From: Monosiga brevicollis MX1
Lineage: Eukaryota > Opisthokonta > Choanoflagellata > Craspedida > Salpingoecidae
DNA: 19,380 nt
NCBI RefSeq assembly: GCF_000002865.3
Contig: NW_001865082.1
Coordinates: 31,817-51,196, forward strand
Reading direction: 5' to 3'
Positions 1-8,294 of the stretch are shown piece by piece. The translations under genes were made by a program, and so were the position numbers. The stretch's first letter is position 1. Each line of letters opens with the position of its first letter. The notes under the pieces are model-generated. The model searched no databases. It was not told the DNA's origin and worked only from the letters and a program-made list of their open reading frames with translations.

Positions 1-126
1 GCTGTACCTCGCCTGAGCTGCTGCGGCGGCGGCAGCTGCTCTTTGCCTGGGTCGGTTCGGTTGCTGAGGGTTGCCCGCCAGGCTCAAAGCTGCTGTGAGC
101 GGCCACCTCGCTCTTGTTTGCTGGTC

Positions 127-144
127 ATGCCGGTGGAGCAATGA
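127..144 (+). promoter_or_regulatory. Short upstream ORF overlapping the kinase start codon
   Basis: An ATG at 127 opens a five-codon frame (M-P-V-E-Q) whose TGA at 142-144 overlaps the proposed kinase start ATG at 141-143 in an ATGA arrangement. In eukaryotic mRNAs such an overlap can reduce or couple initiation at the main start. Whether the transcript includes this segment is unknown. Confidence 0.4.
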
Positions 145-3100
145 CGGGGCCTCGCGTCCACCGGCTCTTGCATTGGTCGCCACGCCGCGGCCATGGGCCA
201 ACAACCCTTTTGTTCGTGACCCTCCTTGTCCTGCTCATCCAGTCCGTGGCAACCTTTGAATCGCAAGCCAACGTCACTCTCGTCACTCAATCCTTCGAAT
301 CACTCAGTCTCATTAGCCCACCTTCTCAACCAACCGGTTCGCATCCTCCCCGCCACGCCAGCTGCTCGGGCCGCCCCCGTCTCTGTCCCGCGCGTGTGCC
401 TTGCCTTGAAAGATCTCATCCGTTTGCTCTCGACGCCTGCCTGGCATATGCTTTGCCCCTACATGGGTGTGTCAAAATGGACCAATCACACTTCAAATCA
501 GCTGGAGACCAAGCCACTTGGACGGCCTCTCCACCCGCGGGATGGAGTGCTGATCGTTCAAAAATCCCCTTTGGTGGTGTCCCGGAATGTCAGTCAAACC
601 CAAGCTCATTCCCACGCCCTGTCCCCCTGTTCAATCTTCTCACCCGCTCATGCTTGCTCTCACCCATACTTGAATCGCATCGCCACTGCCTGGATCCTCA
701 GGGCGCGGATGGAGCTTTGCCACCATTGACTGGTGGAACACTGTGACAGATGCTGAAACGCTGCGCAGTGCCTTTGCCACTCTGGCTCAAGGGGTTGCTG
801 CCATCGCCGACTGCAGCGAGTTTGACAACTCTGTGCCAGTAGATGTTGGCAACTACACGTCTACCCTCTTTTCTCCCACCTGGTCTCTTGCTCAAGGCTG
901 GGCAGGCCGACATGATATCACCTTGGCCTTTGATTCCTCGTGGCGCAATGCCATGGCCCAAAACGGCTCCCTGATCGTGCGCCAGTTCAACGCCGCCGGA
1001 GCGCACCTTGCAGATAGCCAACTTTTGCGCCTTGAAGGCAACGCCGCGAGCTCCCATTACGCCCCCAACTCTATCCGCATGAGCCAGCACTTCGACCTCG
1101 CTGTGCCCTTGGAGGCTGCGGCCGCCGCCTTTCAGCTGGTTTTTGTCTTGGCTGCCCCCGTCGCCTCATGCACCTGGTAAGCCGACTCAACACCCCGGGC
1201 TGCCGCCTTAGCATGACTGTTTGCTCACCTTTTCCGCATTTTTGTTTCCTGCGCGAACACTGTGCGTAGGTGGGCCATAGACAACGTCCGGCTCGCTCAA
1301 CTACAACGTATGCTCGCTTGCTCGCTCGATACAACGACCCTCCTGCCGCTGCCGTCACCCTGTCCTCAACCCGGTATTATTGGGTTGAAAACGCTAGACA
1401 ATGTGACAACAATCACGACCGTCTCCACCTCCAGCACTGCCGCCATTACCACCACCTCCTCCGAGACTTCTGCTGCCCCCACCGCTCTGACGACCAATGG
1501 CGCCGCCTCCTCCACGAGCGCCGTCAGCTTGTTTAGCATTTATAAGGCCGCTTGGTGCCAGGCCATCTTTCAAGATGATCCCACTGTGCAATCGGATATT
1601 TTCCATCGAGAAGGTGTCAGTAGCGCAGTTGACGCCGAATGTTTTTGCCGGATCGACGAATCCACTGCCTGGACGTTGGTTGGGATGCTTGGTAATACCA
1701 ATCAGGCCTGGCAACCTGCCTTGCCCGAAGCTGCTCAGATGTGGCATCTTGACGACGCTTTCGGCGCCATCAGAGGCTTGGCCGACTACAAAGCACATTC
1801 TTTCGGTCAATGTGCCACGTCTTCCCTTCGGATAGAGGTCAACGGAATCTCCCTCGGGCGCACAGTGCCGTTTGGGTCTGCGGGTTGTCCAAGCCTCCCT
1901 GCCAACCCCACCTCCTTGCAGACCGTCTTTGCTGGACTCTCCTTCTCCTGCACACCTGAGACGACATTTAGCCTGGGGTACGCTACCTTGCCCCTGCACT
2001 TGGTAAGGAAAGCAGACTCAACGCCAAATGCTGTCGTGCTCATCCCACGTATCCCACATAGCGATCCCTGTGTGCACGCTTGCCAGTTGGTGGCTGGGTC
2101 AGGCGAGGCCTCGGATGACTATTTTCCCAATGCAACCCACATTGTCTTCAAGACAGGTCATAGCTATAACACCACCGTCTTAAGCACGGCATACTCTGAA
2201 TCAAATCTAGAGCGTGGTATGCTTCCACTCTCCTCGATGGCCCATTTGTAGGTCGGCCTGCCAACTTACCCAGCACGCATGTGTTGTCCCCGCCTATCAG
2301 TTTACGTGGGTGTCATCACCGCCGATGGACACCTCTCAGGCCTGGGCTCCTCGTGCCTGGGCCCTTGCAACGGGGCCCAAAATGGCTTGGGCGCCGCCAA
2401 TGTGGGGCGTGTGACGAGCAATGGCACATGGACCAGCGCTGCTGCAGACAATGTGACGCTGGTCTACAGCTTATTCTCCGAGTGCTGGGCCTGCATCGAC
2501 GATGGTATGGAGCCCAACACAAATGCTTCCACCGCTTTTGCTTTTTATCGTCCAGAGCATGGTGAACTGCAAGTGGACGCCATCCTGTGTGAGGATGATG
2601 AGGACTGGTACTTGTTGAAAAGCGTGTGTAGCGGAGAGCGCCTCGGCGTTCGCGTCACCGTGACTGAAGACTGGCAGACGTCGGCTCTCGAGCTCCACCT
2701 CTTGTATGAGGAAGCGTCTGGCGCGTCGGGCGAAGTTTCAGCTACTAGTAACTCCTGGCTCAACGTTTCGCTTCCTGTCACGACTTCTCCCATCTTGGAC
2801 GTTCGCATGCGAGTGCTTTCACCCCTAAATCAAGCAGCCAGCTACCGCTTGCAAGTGTCGTTGACAGGTGAATGCAGTCTTGATTTGAGCCAGACGACTC
2901 GATCCACTTCATCCACCGGCGACACCTCGGATCAGCTGGATCCGCAAGAGCTATTGGGTATCATTATCAGCCTGCTTTTGGCTGCGATTGTACGTCACAC
3001 CCAGGACCAGCCCTCCAAAGCCACACATGGGAGGGATTCGCCATCTTGACCATCTCTGTCGCGCTTGCTTGTGTTTGTGCTCGTGTGCATTGTTGCATCA

Positions 3101-6100
3101 ACACAGCTATCTATGGTTGCGTTGTTACTGTGGCGACGCGTGCGGCGGACTCTGGACAAACCCCGCAAGCTCTCTTTCCTAACTGCACACTTTGATTGTA
3201 AGTGATTGATGGCAACCGCTTCGCGGGTTGACGGACCAATGAGCCGAGATTGACTCGACTTTTGCTTGAATGTATTTTTCCAGTGGTCAAGGAGCTGTAT
3301 GCTGGCCAAGTTCCGGACTTTGTTCGAGAACCGACGCTGGTCGACCCTGGCTCTTTGCACATCTTGGAGCAGCTGGGCCAGGGGCACTTTGCCGATGTTT
3401 TCAAGGTGGATATACCGACCTGTCCATCCGCTTTCAACTGACCTTCTTTCCGCACACAGAACGGTGCCTGTACCCGTTGCTCTCATTCCCTTGAGTAATA
3501 CAATGTCATGATTTGGTTCTTACTCGGTGCCGCACCTTTGACGCTGATTTCAGGCCTCGCGTGACACGGAGGGCGGCGAGGTGCTTGTGGCTGTTAAAAA
3601 GCTCCAACTTGATTCGGATCTTCGTGACGAGCTCCTTGCTGAGGTACACACGATTGCCTAGAAACAACATTGCCTGGCTTTCAGTGGCATGATGGTTTGC
3701 TTGCTTAAGCATTTGTCAAACATACTACTTCTCTCACCTTGCTTGGCTTGGTAATGCGTGGGCTTGCTGGGGTAGGCCATTGTCATGGCTCAGATCGGTC
3801 ATCATATCAACTGCGTGCAGCTGACTGGAATTACGCCTTCCTTCGATGCTATTGTCCTTGGTATGTTGCTTTTTCACGCAGTCATTAGTATTTCAGCAGT
3901 GCAACCGGTTGAATAGTTTGATGGCCCCCCGTGTTGCCGGTTTCCCAGAATACATGGAATATGGCGAGTTGTTGGGGTTTTTGCGCGCGCATCAGTCTGA
4001 CGTGACAGATGGTCATCGCCGACTTTGGGTCAACCATGTGGCATGTGGCCTGGCCCATTTGCACACACAACATTTCGTGCACCGCGACTTGGCGGTAGGC
4101 ACTGCGACGCTGGTCCATGCTCAGCTCGGCTCGAGACTAAGTCAAGAAGCTGGCACGGCCACTGGATGCATGCGCAGTCTAATTTGGGCAACCGCAACTC
4201 GTTGCATGCGATAGGCTCGGAATATTCTTCTCAATTCAAGTCTGGTGGCCAAGATATCGGATTATGGCCTAGCTCGCGCAGCCCACACGACACATGGTGA
4301 CACGAGCAGCATGGACGAAGATCTTTACTGTATGTGAAGAAAGCATTTTCGAAGCAACAAACGGTCCCAGAGACAAGGTGCACGGGCCATATATGCTCAC
4401 TCAACGCCCGCGCACCGCTCGCCTTGACTGTGCCATCATCAGATCGCATGCAACATCGAAGTGAAATTCCCATCCGCTGGTCCGTAGTTGAAAGATAAAG
4501 CCGTTTGCCTTCCTTTGTACACCTTCATCCCCTGCCCTTGTACCTTGTCAGGTCGTCACTTGATTGCCTTGAAAATGCCCTGATGGCATGTAGGATGGCA
4601 CCCGAAGTCTTGACGGCTGCATCGACTTATTCAGGTGCTAGTGACATCTGGAGCTTTGGAATCGTCGTCTGGGAGATCCTTCACGATGGCGCTACCCCAT
4701 ACAAGGGCATGAGTAACGTGGAAACCATAGTAAGTCAGATGAGACCATGTCAGGTGTTGGCCTTTGACAGTTTGACATCAGGCTCATACCAAACTTTGCG
4801 GTCGCCCCTCGCCCCTGCCACGGCGTAGGCTTTTATCAGCGAAGGTCGTCGGTGTGTCTTGAATTTGTACACCCGTTGCCACCTGCTTGTGGGCGTGCGC
4901 AGGCAGCACTCATTGGTGTTGCTATGAATGGCTTATCGTTCCACTTCTTCATCACGTTCTAGAATGGCTTGCCGTGATGACGCTGCCCCAGAGCTACTGC
5001 AACTCTACGTCGACTGCTGTACTATTGACGTGCAGAAGCGTCCTCGTGCCCATGACTTGCCAGCGCGCTGCCCTGCACCAGCAGAGGCGCCTCGTCAGCT
5101 CGTGCGAATGGCATGGCAGGGCGTTCAAAACGGTGTGTGGCTTTTTGATTGATTGCGCCCTGATCCACGTTGCAAGTGCTTTTCCTTGGTCGCATTGCGC
5201 GTGCTCACTTGGTTCCTACTCATTTATCCTTGCTGAATTTCAACATAGACTATGAGTATTTTCGAGCAGGAGAGACGCTGGCGGTAGCTAGCCAAAGCCG
5301 GCACAGCAGCCCCAAACATCAGTATGGTGGCTCTCGAATCACATTGTCCAGCCCGCGTGCCTCGGGTGCAGCATTTTCCACCAGCGGTGTGAGCAGCGAG
5401 TCCTATCGCGGTGCGTCCTCTCGCTTCTTCGGGTGGAATGGCTTTGAAACCACGGGTATCCCGGCTGATATACGCGAAACTTGGTTGCTAGATGTACTGC
5501 GTCTACGGCAAATGGCCGCGTTGGGCTATAATGTCGGCAACAAATCGCCCAACAACTCCTTGCCAGATGTGACACTTCAGGACTCCGATGGGTCGTTGAG
5601 CACCTCGCGTACCCTAGATCCGGGTGCTGTTGTAGAAGTCCCGCAGACTCCCTTGAGGAAACACCAACCTCAAGCCGCCGATCAATTGCCGTTGCCAAGC
5701 TCAAGGCGCAAGGCTCCCAAGGATGTGGACCTGCGTGTGCATTTGATGCCCGTGCGACCTCATTCGGCACCTGTGGGCCAGCACTCGGGCTTGGGTGGTA
5801 CAAGCCCGGTGCGGTCAGACTCGAGAGTCTACTTGAGCAGTGATTCTGAGGAAGAAAACGAGGCAGATTTGCTGTCACAGTCGAGTCCGGCACATGCTCT
5901 ATGGGCGCAAAGAAGCTGGTACCACAAATCTCCTTTGACGAGCCTCGGGGCAATGGAGAGTGCAGAGCGCTCCGATTCGGTTGTGTTGCTGAGCAGCGAC
6001 GAAGAATACGATGACGATCATATGGCGCCACCGAGTGCAGTTCACCACGGGGGCATCGAGCAGGACCTGGACGTATCGGTGATCCTTCCGACTGGCGTCC

Positions 6101-6324
6101 GCGCTGCATCCAAAACTATGCCCAGTTCGCCTCGGCTTGCTCACATAGCGCAATCTTCCAGGTTGACGACGGCCCATGGTATGTCCACAGGCCCGAGTGC
6201 TACTAGCAGCTTGGGGACGGTTGACGTGGACATGCCTTTCTCTTCAGGCTCAGATGCTGTTGCCATCGACTTGACTTCATCCAGAGAGATATCCATCGGG
6301 CGCCTGAGTCTGGCGTACTGCTGA
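141..6324 (+). CDS. Receptor tyrosine kinase with signal peptide, three ectodomain modules, TM helix, kinase domain and long acidic/Ser-rich tail
   Basis: Spliced model of 17 exons: 141-306, 502-588, 702-1176, 1270-1307, 1398-2216, 2301-2989, 3107-3197, 3284-3405, 3554-3643, 3776-3860, 3949-4094, 4215-4329, 4443-4479, 4594-4729, 4829-4851, 4963-5132, 5249-6324. These total 4365 nt, about 1454 residues, with every phase matching. Residues 20-37 form a signal peptide core (TTLLFVTLLVLLIQSVA). The ectodomain is followed by a TM helix near 746-767 with a basic stop-transfer (WRRVRR), then a tyrosine kinase domain (about 815-1080) and a tail to 1454. The kinase has all catalytic residues, so it should phosphorylate tyrosines on the inner face of the plasma membrane in response to an unknown ligand. 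The start ATG at 141 is the first one giving a signal peptide in frame. The least certain parts are the optional introns 307-501 and 1308-1397, which are also open in frame if retained. The ligand and kinase subfamily are not recognised. Confidence 0.9.
502..1307 (+). other. Kinase ectodomain module 1: W/G-rich jelly-roll-like domain
   Basis: The spliced exons 502-588, 702-1176 and 1270-1307 restore an ordered motif set: ATWTASPPAGW, then GVPEWRGWSFATIDWW across the intron at 589-701, then LAFDSSWR, then CTWWAIDNVRL across the intron at 1177-1269. This order (W-x-x-x-x-P-A-G-W, E-W-x-G-W-x-F, W-W, L-x-F-D-S-S-W-R, W-W-A-I-D-N) matches a beta-sandwich module I recall from secreted proteins of Planctomycetes and Verrucomicrobia. 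Restoration of the motif at both joins strongly supports the splice sites. The function is probably ligand or glycan binding, by inference only. Confidence 0.7.
1398..2216 (+). other. Kinase ectodomain: Thr/Ser-rich linker and Cys-containing module 2
   Basis: The exon begins with a mucin-like linker rich in Thr and Ser (NVTTITTVSTSSTAAITTTS onward), a likely O-glycosylated stalk. After it comes a Cys-containing domain with the stretch AWTLVGMLGNTNQAW and, 30 residues on, GLADYKAHSF. The WTLVG...DYK pattern is loosely reminiscent of the fibrinogen-C/intelectin fold, but the similarity is weak and I do not assign it. Several N-x-T/S sites (for example NVT, NAT, NTT) fit an extracellular location. 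Confidence 0.5.
2301..2989 (+). other. Kinase ectodomain module 3 (PPC-like beta domain) running into the first half of the TM helix
   Basis: The exon starts after the 84-bp intron 2217-2300. It codes for a Gly/Cys-rich stretch, then a segment with the sequence DDEDWYLLKSVCSGERLGVR and later ASYRLQVSLTGEC. The D-x-D-W-Y...L-x-V...LxLL...Y-x-L-x-V order is typical of bacterial pre-peptidase C-terminal (PPC) domains. The exon ends inside the membrane helix (LLGIIISLLLAAI), which the next exon (3107-3197) completes with LSMVALLLWRRVRR. The PPC assignment is by eye only. Confidence 0.5.
3284..5132 (+). other. Tyrosine kinase catalytic domain, split over nine exons
   Basis: Spliced exons give, in order: the glycine loop LGQGHFADVFK (third Gly replaced by Ala); VAVKK with the ATP-anchoring Lys 844; the alpha-C Glu 859; the hinge EYMEYGEL; the catalytic loop HRDLA|ARN (Asp 934, Asn 939) with an intron between A and A; DYG (Asp 952) in place of DFG; an activation loop with MDEDLY|RMQHRSE; PIRW|MAPEVL split by an intron; SDIWSFGIVVWEIL; and CRDDAAPELLQLY...QKRPRAHDL. 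HRDLAARN and IRWMAPE are the tyrosine-kinase rather than Ser/Thr-kinase forms. All residues needed for catalysis are present, so activity is expected. Confidence 0.93.
4829..4851 (+). other. 23-nt microexon inside the kinase C-lobe
   Basis: The exon ending at 4729 has phase 0 and the one starting at 4963 needs phase 2, so they cannot be joined directly. The 23 nt after GTAG at 4828 and before GTGTGT at 4852 solve the phase and encode AFISEGRR. The product then reads NVETIAFISEGRRMACRDD, the expected helix and E-G-x-R-M-x-C segment that precedes the conserved APELL helix in tyrosine kinases. The flanking introns are 99 and 111 bp. Confidence 0.82.
5249..6324 (+). other. Cytoplasmic tail of the kinase with SIM-like and acidic motifs
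   Basis: One long exon of 358 codons, low in predicted structure and rich in Ser, Pro and acidic residues. It opens with DYEYF, a likely autophosphorylation pair. It contains RVYLSSDSEEENE near residue 1289, DSVVLLSSDEEYDDD near 1339, VSVIL near 1372 and DAVAIDLTSS near 1433. The hydrophobic core plus Ser-Ser-Asp/acidic flank is the form of SUMO-interacting motifs (V/I-x-V/I-V/I with acidic or phospho-Ser flank). Other tyrosines (SESYRG, ALGYNVGN, EEYDDD) could be SH2 or PTB docking sites. The CDS ends at TGA 6322-6324. Confidence 0.7.
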
Positions 6325-6828
6325 GGCTTGCTTGCGGAAAGTCATTTTTGGCCTGAAGCTCGGTCATCTAGCCTTGTTTTCTTTCTGGCTTGCCATTTGA
6401 GGTGCTGGGGCTGTGCCCCCTTTCTTTCTCTTTGAAGCCCGTGCATGGACATGTCGGAGAGCATCCATGAACATGATGTTATTGCTGTTGTTTGAGAGTT
6501 TGCGAGTTCATTTGATTGTACGTACGAGGATAAGGCACAAACAAACGGGTCCACGAGGAGCCCGGCTGTTTTTGTGGGTGCTGGGCCGAGCTTCTGCTAA
6601 CACCGATTTGCTCGGTGGTTGTGTCTCATTTTTTCCTGTTATCGCTGTTTTGCTCGGGTTTGAGAATCACATTACATCCAGATGTAACCATATTCCTTGC
6701 ATTTCTCCCTCGCACCCTCACTCAGATCCAAGAAACATGCTTGCTTGCTGTGATCGGGAACCGTGCTGCTCAAACCAGCAGAATGGCCGGGGCACTGGTT
6801 GTTGAACTTTAAGCTTTGAGGTGGTCAA
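6325..6828. other. 3' flank of the kinase gene, no gene seen
   Basis: All reading frames are short and show no family motif. T-rich and A-rich patches occur. A plus-strand AATAAA at 6953-6958 is a possible poly(A) signal for the kinase transcript, implying a 3' UTR of about 630 nt, but nearer signals may be non-canonical. Confidence 0.4.
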
Positions 6829-7640
6829 TCAAAAACTCAATTCAAGAGCGAGCACCCCGAAGAGTAAAGGGGAATAAGATGAACTAAAAAAAAGTCGCAC
6901 ACTGGGGCGAGGATCTAAACTCATAAAAGGGCAAAAAGAAAAAAGAAAATAGAATAAAAGCCAGAGGTGCCAAGAACCGAATGCTCGGTGGTAGGTTTCC
7001 AAGTCTTTGCCAGCGGGGCCAAGGCTCGGATGCGCAGAGCATTGGTTATGAGGATGCGACGCCGACGACCGAAACAGCTGCAGGATCACGGTGCAAGTAG
7101 TGAGGTGTTGGGGGTGATGCTTGATGTCGGCGAAGCGCAGGGGAACGGTGTTGGTGGAGGCGGTGACCATGATGGGCATGGAGTGGTTGTGGGGCATGTT
7201 CAGGTGCCTGATGGGCCGGGTCTGCTTGGTGGGGCTGTATCAACCGTAGGCGAGCCAAGAACTGATTGTCCTCGGCTTGACGCTCACAGCAGACCTGACA
7301 GGGGCCTAGCGTGGCCACGGATTGTTCAGCGAGCAGATCGGCGTTGACGCCAGGGGCGAAGAAGGCTTGTTGAAGGCGATGCCAGATGGCACGTTGAAGC
7401 AGTACTTGACGAAGATCCAAGGAACCCGAGATGTACCCATTTTTGTCGTGGGCTGCCTTGACGAGCTGCCCATGGGAAACTGCTGATCGACAGCAGCTGC
7501 ACTCGCGTCTCTTGTGCATGGTTCTGGTTGAAGGTGAGCCACTGATGGGGGCTCGAGCGTCTGTCTTTGAGGGAATGGCGGTGTCGATGAGGAAAGGGGG
7601 CATAGGCAGGAAGCTCAAGCCCAACAGCACTGCAAAGAGA
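6829..7640 (-). CDS. Unrecognised minus-strand gene, partial model
   Basis: Two stretches on the minus strand show the C-ending codon preference of the real genes here. The first runs down to 7319 and contains VPWIFVKYCFNVPSGIAFNK. The second begins at 7234 and contains TKQTRPIRHLNMPHNHSMPI and then TNTVPLRFADIKHH. A GT...AG intron at 7235-7318 (84 bp) joins them in phase 2. A pyrimidine-rich acceptor (TCTCTTTGCAG) near 7640 suggests a further upstream exon. The frame stays open to a TGA at 6829-6831, but the last 30 codons (Phe/Leu-rich) look more like intron or UTR. No family was recognised. An alternative frame is open from 7660 to 7046 and cannot be excluded. Confidence 0.3.
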
Positions 7641-7932
7641 CAGCGCAATGTGCACGGCACGGGAGAAAAGGAGCAAAGAGCCCTAAACGTGGGTTTAGAT
7701 CGCCGTCAGGGGGGTTCTGCAAAAAAAAGACTTGATCAAGCATGGAGGCTTGGAGAAGAAAATGGTTGGCGATCGTGCGGGGGGGGCATTTGATCAACAA
7801 CCAATTCAGGGCAAGCTGTGGTATCTCCCCTTTCCACACCCGTGCGAAACGTTGAAAGGGGGTCTTGCAAGCACTGAGGAAACTGGGGCCCGTCCTCAAA
7901 AGCCCCAACACGAGCCGCAAAGATGCACGCCC

Positions 7933-7933
<1 letters not shown>

Positions 7934-7965
<32 letters not shown>
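7934..7965. repeat. (TG)16 microsatellite
   Basis: An uninterrupted TG dinucleotide run of about 32 bases. Frames crossing it encode only Val-Cys or Thr-His alternation and are not genes. Confidence 0.95.
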
Positions 7966-7966
<1 letters not shown>

Positions 7967-8028
7967 CTCTGCGTTTGGGATCAAAAGCTCCAGCTCTGAT
8001 GTGATGCAAGCTGATCACCTCTGTGTAT

Positions 8029-8043
8029 GAGAGAGAGAGAGAG
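8029..8043. repeat. (GA)7 microsatellite
   Basis: A short GA run between the two GT tracts. Confidence 0.9.
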
Positions 8044-8215
8044 GCGAGAGTACAGGGTCATACCGCCACATGCCGATCGCTTCCGCGCAGTCCCAAGCCC
8101 TAGTTCATTTCTGAAAAAGTGTTTCCCTACAACAAGTCGCGAAACATTGACAAAATGATGATTCTGTGTGGCTCGTATCTTGCATGGGACACACGACAGA
8201 AGGGATACGTATGAA

Positions 8216-8218
<3 letters not shown>

Positions 8219-8292
<74 letters not shown>
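8219..8292. repeat. (GT)37 microsatellite
   Basis: An uninterrupted GT run of about 74 bases, the longest simple repeat in the window apart from the terminal poly-G. Alternating purine-pyrimidine tracts of this length can adopt left-handed DNA under supercoiling. Confidence 0.97.

Positions 8293-8294
<2 letters not shown>

Noticed and set aside
114-746. A single uninterrupted 210-codon exon at the 5' end of the kinase gene
   Set aside because: It would run past the GTCAGT donor at 589 and lose the EWRGWSF motif that splicing to 702 restores. The upstream TTG start is also unnecessary given the ATG at 141.
3284-5132. Kinase locus as a pseudogene, because its frames are broken many times
   Set aside because: Every break coincides with a phase-matched GT...AG intron, and the joined product has every catalytic motif.
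5339-6109. A 256-codon minus-strand frame opposite the kinase tail
   Set aside because: It is antisense to an exon with strong coding signal and has no recognisable motif; it is a shadow of the plus-strand frame.
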